Notes: generated from the sequence alone by a model not told the origin. DNA of 7,349 nucleotides from Campylobacterales bacterium (GCA_025800305.1 JAOXRY010000236.1:1-7349); one strand, 5' to 3'. Counted from the first letter of the stretch, positions 1 to 6,434 are shown. A program made the numbers and translations.

Positions 1-917
1 TGCATAAGGCTTTTTATCTCATCTCTATAGTCTAGCTCTCTATCACTCCATCTAAGTCCTCCACGGCTGACACTTCGTCTTCTAAGGTGGGTTCCAACTA
101 GGTCGTTATGATAGACAAAAGTCTCTATTCTTGGTTGTACGCCTTTTAGGTGGATGAGAAGATTTCTTACATCAACTTTTAATGCAAGTGCTTTTTCGAA
201 AAAAGGGTTTTCAATAACAAAGAAATTTGTACGGACAAGAGCTTCTAAAATATCGTTGAATACATTTAAGATCTTATCATCAGAAATATCTTGAACTTCT
301 TTTATCTTTTTACATATATCCTCTGTGATTTTTGCCAAGGAAGTTTCTCTTTTTTTGATTTTTGGATCAAATTTAGTAAAAAAATAGAGGACAAAGTCTT
401 TTGCTATAAGAGGATATTTTATAAGAGCTCCTTCTATAGCTTCAACAGTCTGTTCAGCCAAGAGTTGATCTTCATAAGTTATGATAGCTTGAAGAATTCC
501 TATCTCTTTAGGATTTAGGTTTGCACTGACTGAAAGAGAATTAAGTTTTGTATTTCTTGACTTTTTTTCAAGAACAGACTCTAAGACATCTTTTACACTC
601 TCTCTTGAACTATTGAGATCTTTGACATTGCCACAACAAGAGATAAAATATCTCCTACCAAAGATCTCAAGTTGATCTATTTTTAAACTATAGGAAAACT
701 CACTGTCTAAGGAAAAACCGAAATTTTGAAGAATTGGCATATAGTCTGAAAGGGAGGATTTTTTTAAAGAGTAAATAATAATCTCTTCAGAACCGTTGGA
801 ACTTTCAACTTTTGCAGATATTCCTGTCTCTTTTAAAGCAGTGATAACTTCATCAGTTATTTTCTCTTTTTCTCTATTTAGATCTGTACAACTTGATTCA
901 ACTTGAATTTCACCCAT
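1..917 (-). CDS. NAD-dependent glutamate dehydrogenase, large type (N-terminal part, cut by window edge)
   Basis: The N-terminal 305 residues of a protein that continues beyond the left edge. Large NAD-GDHs oxidatively deaminate glutamate to 2-oxoglutarate and ammonia in the cytoplasm. The diagnostic stretch is at the visible end: ALVRTNFF (226-233), then FVYHNDLVGTHLR (267-279) and RGGLRWSDR (285-293) followed by DYRDEI. This matches the entry to the catalytic domain of the large (GDH2/GDH_180-related) family, whose usual form is FVYSPR..GVHLRGG..ARGG(I/L)RWSDR. The roughly 265 residues before it form a regulatory-type N-terminal region, much shorter than in the ~180-kDa enzymes, so this is probably a ~1000-residue form (inference). 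The ATG at 917 is preceded by AAGGA seven bases upstream. The open frame is uninterrupted to the edge. Catalytic and nucleotide-binding residues lie outside the window, so activity cannot be judged here. Confidence 0.85.
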   Translation of the reverse strand, partial: MGEIQVESSCTDLNREKEKITDEVITALKETGISAKVESSNGSEEIIIYSLKKSSLSDYMPILQNFGFSLDSEFSYSLKIDQLEIFGRRYFISCCGNVKDLNSSRESVKDVLESVLEKKSRNTKLNSLSVSANLNPKEIGILQAIITYEDQLLAEQTVEAIEGALIKYPLIAKDFVLYFFTKFDPKIKKRETSLAKITEDICKKIKEVQDISDDKILNVFNDILEALVRTNFFVIENPFFEKALALKVDVRNLLIHLKGVQPRIETFVYHNDLVGTHLRRRSVSRGGLRWSDRELDYRDEIKSLM

Positions 918-949
918 GGAGTCATCCTTTTTATTGTTTATCTCTATTA

Positions 950-958
950 ATAATATCA
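950..958 (-). promoter_or_regulatory. Extended -10 promoter candidate for the glutamate dehydrogenase gene
   Basis: Read on the minus strand, the 93-bp gap between the TPR gene and the GDH gene contains TGATATTAT: an extended-TG element (958-957), one base, then TATTAT (955-950). Transcription would start near 943, giving a leader of about 26 nt that carries the AAGGA site (929-925). No good -35 is visible, which is usual for Campylobacterota housekeeping promoters. The region is very A+T-rich, so chance matches are possible. Confidence 0.4.
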
Positions 959-1010
959 ATAAAAAGTGAGATTGTCTGTAATAAAGTAGAAATTTTTAAA
1001 GGATTAGATT

Positions 1011-2060
1011 CTAGTAAAATCCTGCACTGGCAAATTCAGACTCAGATCTAGCCTCTTCTAAAACAGTATCAAGGGAGGAAGTCATAACCTCTCTACAAGA
1101 TGGACATCTATTAAAATACATAGGAAAAGTATTTCCACAGTTTTCACAAGGGTACTCAAAACCTAATGTTGCAATAGATTTCTCTTCTTTTAGCTTAATA
1201 AGTGTGTTTACTTCAAAGATTGAACTTTTCTTTGCGTCACTGATATAATCTTTTGCAGTATAGATCTCAACAAGTACAGGAGTCTTTTTGACTCTTTCAA
1301 AATCGATAGAGTCTTTTTCCATATTCCACAATAGATCTAACACACCATCAATCTCTTCATCTTTTAAAAGTTGCCAAAATCTCTCTGTTTCAAAAACAGC
1401 AAGATACTCATAAACCTGTCTAAAAAACTGAGGATTTATCTCATAGTATTTTAGAAGTTGTTCAGATTTTTTCTCACTTGTTAAAGTTGCATTGTTTGTG
1501 ATTTGTAAGATCTCTAAGATCCCCTTTTCATTGGAAACATCAACATCTAGCTCTTCTAAAACAGCGACCACTTCCAGTGCTTTTGTATAGTTTTTAAGAT
1601 TTTCATAGACAATTAAAAGTAGTTGTAAAGCATCCTTATTTCTTGGTTTTAATTGGAGTGCTTTAAGAAGAATATCTTTACTTCTTTGCATAAAACCAGC
1701 TTTGAAATATGTCTTTCCTAGCATTGTCATAATATCAATTTTTGCATTTTTATCAGTTAGAATATCTAAAAGTGAAAGGTAGATTTTAATAGCTTCTTCA
1801 TACTCTCCAGCTTTAGATCTAATAGTTGCAGAAAGAGCTAGAGTCTCCACTGCTTCTGTACCACCTTCAAGAATTTTTTTATAATTATTTGTATCTTTTC
1901 CAAGATTGAAGTTTTTTACAAACTTTGAGATCTTTCTCTTTTCATCTTTATTTTTAAATGTCTCAAACCATCTATTGGCAAAAGAGACAATAACAACAAC
2001 AAGTCCAAGAACAAAGATACTAAAAAGTGGATCTTCGTAGTCAAAAATTATAAATTCCAT
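1011..2060 (-). CDS. Membrane-anchored TPR protein with C-terminal zinc ribbon (LapB/YciM-like)
   Basis: A 349-residue protein read from the ATG at 2060. Visible parts are one hydrophobic N-terminal segment (about 12-28), a basic stretch (34-50), helical TPR-type repeats over about 65-175 (for example EYEEAIKIYLSLLDI and RNKDALQLLLIVYENLKNYTKALEV), further helices, and a rubredoxin-like zinc ribbon near the C-terminus with CENC at 305-308 and CPSC at 319-322. This order (TM anchor, TPRs, paired CxxC) is that of E. coli LapB, which works with FtsH to control LpxC and hence LPS synthesis. That role is inferred from architecture only. An upstream TTG at 2090 would add ten residues and push the gene across the dnaG start. 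I prefer the ATG because the TM segment then sits at the usual position and no Shine-Dalgarno site supports the TTG. The gene is divergent from dnaG, 18 bp apart. Confidence 0.8.
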   Translation of the reverse strand: MEFIIFDYEDPLFSIFVLGLVVVIVSFANRWFETFKNKDEKRKISKFVKNFNLGKDTNNYKKILEGGTEAVETLALSATIRSKAGEYEEAIKIYLSLLDILTDKNAKIDIMTMLGKTYFKAGFMQRSKDILLKALQLKPRNKDALQLLLIVYENLKNYTKALEVVAVLEELDVDVSNEKGILEILQITNNATLTSEKKSEQLLKYYEINPQFFRQVYEYLAVFETERFWQLLKDEEIDGVLDLLWNMEKDSIDFERVKKTPVLVEIYTAKDYISDAKKSSIFEVNTLIKLKEEKSIATLGFEYPCENCGNTFPMYFNRCPSCREVMTSSLDTVLEEARSESEFASAGFY

Positions 2061-2063
2061 AGG

Positions 2064-2073
2064 TGTTATAATA
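2064..2073. promoter_or_regulatory. Possible shared bidirectional promoter of dnaG and the TPR gene
   Basis: The 18 bp between the divergent ATGs contains TG (2064-2065), one base, then TATAATA (2067-2073). On the plus strand this is a perfect extended -10 (TGTTATAAT) whose expected start point, about seven bases downstream, is the A of the dnaG ATG (2079). On the minus strand the same bases give TATTAT (2073-2068), whose start point would fall at about 2061, next to the A of the TPR gene's ATG (2060). Neither start has a well-placed Shine-Dalgarno site; the only candidate for dnaG is GGTG at 2062-2065, which is too far upstream. If used, both mRNAs would be leaderless or nearly so. Transcription from further upstream inside the opposite gene is the alternative. 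Confidence 0.4.
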
Positions 2074-2078
2074 ACATA

Positions 2079-3701
2079 ATGATCAAACAAGAATCAATCG
2101 AGAGATTAAAAGATACTATTGATGTTGTCGACGTTGTAGGAAGCTATGTAGAGCTTAAAAAAGCTGGAGCTAACTATAAGGGGGTTTGTCCCTTTCACTC
2201 AGAGAAAACTCCAAGCTTTGTTGTAAGCCCACAGAAGCAAATCTACCATTGTTTTGGCTGTGGAGCTGGAGGAGATAGTGTTAAGTTTGTTATGGAGTAT
2301 GAGAAGCTTTCTTATCCTGAGACAATTGAGAAACTTGCCAATGACTATAACTTTCAATTAGAGTATGAAAAAACAAACAATAGATCTAGAGATGATTATA
2401 AGGTTTTAGACACAGTTAACCACTTTTTTATAAAAAAACTTGACACAAATCAAACTGCTTTAGAGTATCTCCGTGAGAGGGGTATATATCAATCTAGTAT
2501 CGAGCAGTTTCAAATTGGATATGCCCCCTCTTCACAGGAGCAAATTCAGTTTTTAAACTCCAATAAGATCCCTGTCAATGAATCTATAAAAACAGGTGTT
2601 ATGGCAACAGGAGATAGGGGGAATCTCTATGGAAAATTCATTGAGAGGATTACATTTCCTATCTTTTCTCCCAATGGAAAGATAGTTGGTTTTGGTGGAA
2701 GAACAATCAGTGGTCACCAAGCAAAATATGTCAACTCACCTCAAACAGAGTTTTTTAATAAATCAAGACTTCTTTACGCTTATTCTAAAGCCAAAGATAC
2801 AATTTTTAAAACCAATACTGTAATTCTCACAGAGGGCTACCTTGATGTAATTATGCTTCATCAAGCTGGTTTTACCAACGCTGTAGCAACTCTTGGAACA
2901 GCGATGACAGCTTCTCATTTGCCTCTTCTTAAAAAAGGTGAACCAAAAGTTATTGTTGCATATGATGGAGATAGTGCAGGGCAAGACGCAGCGTTAAAAG
3001 CTGCTAAGCTTCTTTATAAGCAAGGGTTTAGTGGAGGAGTTGTGCTTTTTAAAGAGGGAAAAGATCCAGCAGATATGGTAAAAAATGGAGAGAGTAATGA
3101 GTTAAAAAGACTCTTTTCTCATCCGACACCATTTTCTGATTTTATTCCTAGACAGATTGCTAAGATGTATGATCTTAATAACGCTTCTTCAAAACAGCAA
3201 GCTGTTAATGAGATTAAATCATATATAAAAGATCTAACACCAATTTTTCAAGATGAGATCTCCAGAAGCTCTGCTTCGTCTTTAGGGGTAGGGGAGAGCT
3301 ATTTTACTGCTAAAAACAGTAATCAACAAAATAGCGGTGTTATTAAACACAATCGGAAAGATATTTTGGAGCTTAAAATTATCAAAACAGTTTTAGAGAA
3401 AGAGGAGATGTTAGATACTGTTTTAGACTACATTGATTCTTTGGCTTTTAAAACCCATAGAGATCTTTTTGAGGCTGTGTTACATAAACAAGAGTCTCCT
3501 TATTTAGAGGGGCTTTTGATTGATGATTCTATTGGTATTTTAGAAGAGGAAGATCTGATTAATGATCTGAAAAATATTATGACTAAAGCTCTTCAAGAAA
3601 AGATAAATGATGTGAAGTTTGATAGCTCTATCTCTTCCCAGGAAAAAGCATTTTTAATTAAGAAATATACTTTGGAAATGCGTGGAGCTATGAAGCGATA
3701 G
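2079..3701 (+). CDS. dnaG: DNA primase
   Basis: DnaG makes the RNA primers for lagging-strand and restart synthesis and is recruited by the replicative helicase DnaB. The 540-residue protein has the full bacterial layout. The CHC2 zinc-binding domain has Cys37, His40, Cys58 and Cys61 (CPFH...CFGC). The RNA polymerase core carries GFGGRT (204-209) and KYVNSPQTEFFNKS (216-229). The TOPRIM fold has TEGYLDV with catalytic Glu252 and the metal-binding YDGD with Asp296 and Asp298, followed by KDPAD (328-332). The C-terminal ~170 residues are poorly conserved, as expected for the helicase-binding domain. Its length is slightly below the 581 residues of E. coli DnaG. The ATG at 2079 begins MIKQESIERLKDTIDVVDVV, the normal DnaG N-terminus, so the start is secure even though no Shine-Dalgarno site is evident. 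Its last 14 bp overlap the convergent comF gene. Confidence 0.97.
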   Translation: MIKQESIERLKDTIDVVDVVGSYVELKKAGANYKGVCPFHSEKTPSFVVSPQKQIYHCFGCGAGGDSVKFVMEYEKLSYPETIEKLANDYNFQLEYEKTNNRSRDDYKVLDTVNHFFIKKLDTNQTALEYLRERGIYQSSIEQFQIGYAPSSQEQIQFLNSNKIPVNESIKTGVMATGDRGNLYGKFIERITFPIFSPNGKIVGFGGRTISGHQAKYVNSPQTEFFNKSRLLYAYSKAKDTIFKTNTVILTEGYLDVIMLHQAGFTNAVATLGTAMTASHLPLLKKGEPKVIVAYDGDSAGQDAALKAAKLLYKQGFSGGVVLFKEGKDPADMVKNGESNELKRLFSHPTPFSDFIPRQIAKMYDLNNASSKQQAVNEIKSYIKDLTPIFQDEISRSSASSLGVGESYFTAKNSNQQNSGVIKHNRKDILELKIIKTVLEKEEMLDTVLDYIDSLAFKTHRDLFEAVLHKQESPYLEGLLIDDSIGILEEEDLINDLKNIMTKALQEKINDVKFDSSISSQEKAFLIKKYTLEMRGAMKR

Positions 3702-4245
3702 TTATTGCGAATAAAACCTCTGCACCATTTTCTTCCAAAACTTTTTTAGCTTCTAAAAGTGTTGTTCCTGTTGTGACAACATCATCAAGTAAAATTACAG
3801 GGTTTTTAGGTTTCTTTTTCAAATAAAAACCTTTTGGATTAGTTTTTCTAAAAGCAAGATCTTTTCCTGCATATTGAACAGAGTTTCTAGATCTTAAAGA
3901 GTTATAAAGTGGTTTTGTTAGTTTAGTTTTTGCATTATTTGCCAAGATTGCCGTATGGGAAAAGATCTTTGGATTGTCATCTATAGGAATAATATCGATC
4001 TTCTCTTCAAAATCAAATGATGAGAAAAATTTTTTAATTGCTACATCCCCTAAGATCTTATAAACAGAGTTACCATAAGGTTCATATTTTGTTTTTAGAA
4101 GATCTTCTATTTCCTCATATTGAAATAAAGAAATAACAGTTAGATCTTCAAATTGATTTTTTACAGGATTAGGAAGAAGGTGCTCTAGGACACACTTCTT
4201 ACAGATGATTTTAAAGCTTAGTTTTTGACAAGTTAAGCAACGAAT
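3688..4245 (-). CDS. comF: ComF-family phosphoribosyltransferase-like protein, apparent ATT start
   Basis: ComF proteins have an N-terminal zinc finger and a PRTase fold, and are needed for DNA uptake in naturally competent bacteria; the exact reaction is unknown. Read from ATT at 4245 the protein is 185 residues. It has two CxxC pairs (Cys3, 6, 15, 18), a DIIPIDDN segment (84-91) followed by FSHTAILA (95-102), a typical R.RNSVQ..KD..FR..NP.GF stretch (118-140), and the PRPP loop ILLDDVVTTGTTL (151-163), the strongest marker. After the smpB stop, the frame has no ATG, GTG or TTG until a TTG at 3945. A protein begun there would lose the zinc finger and half the PRTase fold. The ATT sits two codons before the first conserved Cys and nine bases after the smpB TAA, so coupled initiation at a rare AUU codon is the best reading (inference). 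The 3' end overlaps dnaG by 14 bp. Function is confident; start is not. Confidence 0.8.
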   Translation of the reverse strand: MRCLTCQKLSFKIICKKCVLEHLLPNPVKNQFEDLTVISLFQYEEIEDLLKTKYEPYGNSVYKILGDVAIKKFFSSFDFEEKIDIIPIDDNPKIFSHTAILANNAKTKLTKPLYNSLRSRNSVQYAGKDLAFRKTNPKGFYLKKKPKNPVILLDDVVTTGTTLLEAKKVLEENGAEVLFAITIAS

Positions 4246-4254
4246 ATTAGATCT

Positions 4255-4731
4255 TTATCCGTGGAATTTACTGTTAAACTCTTTTATAGCACGATCTGTT
4301 TTTCTCTTGTCATCTTTTTCTTTAATATGCTCTCTTTTATCGTGGTTTTTCCTACCTTTTGCAAGGGCAATCTCAACCTTACAAGTGTTTTTAGAGTTAA
4401 AATAGATTTTCAAAGGAACAATTGTAAGAGCTTCTAACTTTATTCTCTTTTCCCATTTTTCAGCCTCTTTTTTATGCATAAGTAGAGTTCTTGCCCGTCT
4501 CTCTACTGGAGCGAAATCTGATTGGGTTGTAGAAAGTCTTCCAATGTGCATTCCGTAAAGTGTAGGCTCAACACCTTTGATAATTTTTACAAAGCTCTCT
4601 TTGATATTTACTTTTCCAGCACGAATTGCTTTTACTTCACTTCCGACTAGAACGATTCCACATTCTAGTCTTTCGATTAATTCGTAGTCATGAAAAGCTT
4701 TTTTGTTATTTGCGATTATATTTATTGCCAT
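4255..4731 (-). CDS. smpB: SsrA (tmRNA)-binding protein SmpB
   Basis: SmpB binds tmRNA and brings it to ribosomes stalled on mRNAs lacking a stop codon, starting trans-translation. The 158-residue length matches the family (E. coli 160). Recognisable segments are NNKKAFHDYELIERLECGIVL at the start, GSEVKAIRAGKVNIKESFV (30-48), LLMHKKEAEKW (83-93), and near the C-terminus ALAKGRKNHDKREHIKE (122-138) including the conserved DKR, then a basic tail that inserts into the decoding channel. I start at ATG 4731 (MAINIIANNKK). A TTG at 4755 would extend it by eight residues but lies within the promoter of the divergent gene. No Shine-Dalgarno site precedes the ATG; a TATTAT (4748-4743) would put the transcript start within a few bases of it, so the message may have almost no leader. 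The comF gene follows after a nine-base gap. Confidence 0.96.
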   Translation of the reverse strand: MAINIIANNKKAFHDYELIERLECGIVLVGSEVKAIRAGKVNIKESFVKIIKGVEPTLYGMHIGRLSTTQSDFAPVERRARTLLMHKKEAEKWEKRIKLEALTIVPLKIYFNSKNTCKVEIALAKGRKNHDKREHIKEKDDKRKTDRAIKEFNSKFHG

Positions 4732-4738
4732 AATCGTA

Positions 4739-4766
4739 TGGTATAATAATCCCAATAAAAAAGGAG
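4739..4766 (+). promoter_or_regulatory. Extended -10 promoter and Shine-Dalgarno site of the envelope operon
   Basis: TGGTATAAT (4739-4747) is a perfect extended -10 element in the 41-bp gap between smpB and the beta-barrel gene. The expected transcript start is about 4754, giving a leader of roughly 19 nt. AAGGAG (4761-4766) is a strong Shine-Dalgarno site six bases before the ATG at 4773. A -35 region, if present, would lie inside smpB. The opposite-strand TATTAT (4748-4743) overlaps this -10, so smpB and this operon may compete for polymerase. Confidence 0.65.
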
Positions 4767-4772
4767 TTTTCT

Positions 4773-5519
4773 ATGAAAAAAATAATAGTAGGTATTTTTC
4801 TATTAGCTTCTGTTATGAATGCAGATCTAATAAGAGTACAAGCTGGTGCAGGAATTTGGGCACCAACACCAACAGGTGATGCTCAGTATGGTGGAAGTAA
4901 AGCATTTGATCTTGAAAAAGATTACGGTATTGATGGTAGTGTTACTAGTGGCTATATGTGGATTTTTGTAAAGCACCCAGTTCCAGTTCTTCCAAATGTA
5001 AGAATTGAAAGAACAAGTTTTGCAACAGATGGAAAAGCAAAACAGACAATTAATTTTAATGGAACACCTTACAATGCAACGTCAAAGACAGAGCTTGTAT
5101 TAAATCAACTTGATGGAATTTTATATTACAACATTTTAGACAATACGTTTTGGACAACAATAGATCTTGGTATTAACCTAAAGATGATTGATGGAGGACT
5201 TACACTAAAAGCTGCTGGACAAAAAGAAGAAGCTTCTGTCAATGTAACGGTTCCAATGGCTTATGTAAGAGGAAGAGTTCAAGTTCCAGGAACGGGTTTG
5301 GCATTTGAAGCTGATACAAAATACGTTGCTTATGATGGATCAACATTTTCTGATTCTAGAGCGAAAATTGATTGGGATTTTTTTAGTATTCCTTTTCTAA
5401 GTGTAGCGTTAGAAGCAGGATATAGAGCACAAAAACTAAAAGTTGATACAAGCTCAATTGATCTGAAATCTGATATTGATATCTCTGGTGCATTTTTAGG
5501 GATTAATGCTAAATTCTAA
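4773..5519 (+). CDS. Outer-membrane beta-barrel protein, TIGR04219-like
   Basis: A 248-residue predicted outer-membrane protein. It has a classical signal peptide (MKK, hydrophobic core 4-14, likely cleavage after Ala17 in VMNA|DL). The mature part has alternating polar/hydrophobic segments typical of beta-strands, with repeated Gly and aromatic residues, and ends in Phe248, the usual C-terminal BAM-recognition residue. The start DLIRVQAGAGIWAPTPTG and overall length resemble the TIGR04219 family of outer-membrane beta-barrels found in marine proteobacteria and Campylobacterota. The assignment is from memory of the family and should be read as probable. No transported substrate can be named. 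It is the first gene of a two-gene operon with its own promoter and strong ribosome binding site; the next gene starts nine bases after its stop. Confidence 0.75.
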   Translation: MKKIIVGIFLLASVMNADLIRVQAGAGIWAPTPTGDAQYGGSKAFDLEKDYGIDGSVTSGYMWIFVKHPVPVLPNVRIERTSFATDGKAKQTINFNGTPYNATSKTELVLNQLDGILYYNILDNTFWTTIDLGINLKMIDGGLTLKAAGQKEEASVNVTVPMAYVRGRVQVPGTGLAFEADTKYVAYDGSTFSDSRAKIDWDFFSIPFLSVALEAGYRAQKLKVDTSSIDLKSDIDISGAFLGINAKF

Positions 5520-5528
5520 GGCTTTTTT

Positions 5529-6281
5529 ATGAGACTAATTTTAGGTGTACTATTTTTAGTCTCATCTCTTTTCTCTTCTACAGTTACCTCTAAGTTTAAA
5601 GTTACCTTTGGTTTTATTGGTGAGATAGGTAATGCTGACGCTGTTTTAGTTATTCAAGATAACAAATATAAGATCTCTGTTGTAGCAAAATCCACAGGAA
5701 TGGCAAAACTCCTTAGTGGAAACAAACAAGAGAGCTATACCAGCGAAGGTGTAGTTGAAAATGGATTTTTTAAACCACTTATCCATAAGTCTATCGTTAA
5801 TAGTAACAGTAAAAAAGTAGAAGATATCTATGACTTTAATTACGAAAAAAAACAAATTACAAAAAAGAGAATATCTTTAAATAAAGAGAATAATGAAGAA
5901 AAAATTGAAAATTCTGTAGAAGATTTTTTTACAGATAATGATGTTTTAACTCTTTTTTTCAACCTTGGGAACTATATCGATGAATTGAAAGAGAAGAAAA
6001 GTATTACAAGACTAGCAGTTGGTGCTAATAAGAATGATAGGATTGTCTATATTGAGATCTTAAATGAAAAAGAGAGAGAATCTGTCCAAGATCTAATGAA
6101 AATGACAAAAGAGAATACCTATTTAAAAGTGGTAATCAATCAAGATATTTTTTCCAGCGATAAAGGAGAACTTCTTCTTTCTTTAGATAGAGAACTTTAT
6201 TGTAATAAGGCTGTTTTAAAAGATGTTCTGTTTTTTGGAGATATTGTGGGGGCTCAAACAAGCAAAATTGCTGCTCAGTAG
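5529..6281 (+). CDS. Secreted DUF3108 domain protein
   Basis: A 250-residue protein with an N-terminal signal peptide (hydrophobic core 2-14, likely cleaved near Ser16-Ser17). The mature start FKVTFGFIGEIGNADAVLVI, followed by KYKISVVAKSTGMAKLLSG and an ESYTSEGVVENGFFKPLIHKS stretch, is the typical opening of DUF3108 proteins: periplasmic or outer-membrane-associated, predicted beta-rich, with no established biochemical role. The middle (about 98-130) is rich in Lys, Glu and Asn. The ATG at 5529 has AAGG (5518-5521) overlapping the stop of the upstream gene, seven bases before the start, so translation is probably coupled. Operon membership with the beta-barrel suggests an envelope function (inference). 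No rho-independent terminator follows, so the transcript may run into the structured element downstream. Confidence 0.75.
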   Translation: MRLILGVLFLVSSLFSSTVTSKFKVTFGFIGEIGNADAVLVIQDNKYKISVVAKSTGMAKLLSGNKQESYTSEGVVENGFFKPLIHKSIVNSNSKKVEDIYDFNYEKKQITKKRISLNKENNEEKIENSVEDFFTDNDVLTLFFNLGNYIDELKEKKSITRLAVGANKNDRIVYIEILNEKERESVQDLMKMTKENTYLKVVINQDIFSSDKGELLLSLDRELYCNKAVLKDVLFFGDIVGAQTSKIAAQ

Positions 6282-6286
6282 ACAAT

Positions 6287-6403
6287 CGTGCCTCTACATG
6301 GGATGCCACATCTTCTTTGGCGGTCCGCCAGAGGGACACCAGGAACGAAATCTAGTCGACCTTTTCCATGTGAGGACTTTAGTAAATCCATCGACGTAAT
6401 TTC
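6287..6403. ncRNA. Candidate structured RNA or DNA element, unidentified; strand unknown
   Basis: The 193-bp gap between the DUF3108 gene and the next ORF contains a block visibly richer in G+C (about half) than its surroundings, and it folds well. Plus-strand stems: GTGCCTCT (6288-6295) with AGAGG and CAC (6330-6339, two-base bulge), enclosing GATG-CCA-CATC (6302-6312) and the 13-base palindrome TGGCGGTCCGCCA (6318-6330). The last can instead extend to an 8-bp hairpin with a triloop (6315-6333). A second domain pairs GAAAT (6347-6351) with ATTTC (6399-6403) and GTCGA (6355-6359) with TCGAC (6391-6395) around a 3x3 internal loop, and holds a GGA..TCC hairpin (6374-6389). It is not tmRNA, SRP RNA, RNase P RNA or any riboswitch whose core I know. 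No T-tract follows the hairpins. It may be an RNA gene, an mRNA leader or tail, or a DNA site. Both strands fold alike, so orientation is open. Confidence 0.4.
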
Positions 6404-6434
6404 ACAATTTTGTAATCTTCTTGCAATTTTTCAT

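Noticed and set aside
291..518. Plus-strand 75-codon open frame
   Set aside because: It lies antisense within the glutamate dehydrogenase gene, is rich in Phe/Ser/Tyr as expected from antisense of Lys/Glu codons, and has no ribosome site.
1000..1023. Minus-strand hairpin AGGATT/AATCCT at the end of the TPR gene as a terminator
   Set aside because: The stem is six mostly A+T pairs with a 12-base loop that contains the stop codon, and the following run is TTTAAAAATTT rather than a clean T-tract.
2763..2984. Minus-strand open frame inside dnaG
   Set aside because: It is antisense to the conserved TOPRIM region; composition is explained by the opposite strand.
3688..3945. ComF as an 85-residue protein starting at the TTG at 3945
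   Set aside because: It would remove the zinc finger and the first half of the PRTase fold, yet recognisable ComF sequence continues upstream in frame to the smpB stop.
5646..5855. Minus-strand open frame inside the DUF3108 gene
   Set aside because: Shadow of the coding strand, with no start signals.
6318..6330. TGGCGGTCCGCCA palindrome as an integron attC, REP or recombination (dif) site
   Set aside because: No attC core boxes, no second copy in the window, and no integrase or transposase nearby.
6136..6339. Minus-strand 67-codon open frame covering the DUF3108 3' end and the structured element
   Set aside because: Most of it is antisense to DUF3108 coding sequence and it lacks a Shine-Dalgarno site or family resemblance.
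6411..6431. Weak hairpin (TTGTA/TGCAA) followed by five Ts after the structured element
   Set aside because: The stem is only five pairs, one of them G-T, in an A+T-rich stretch. It is too weak to call a terminator, though it could be revisited if RNA ends map there.
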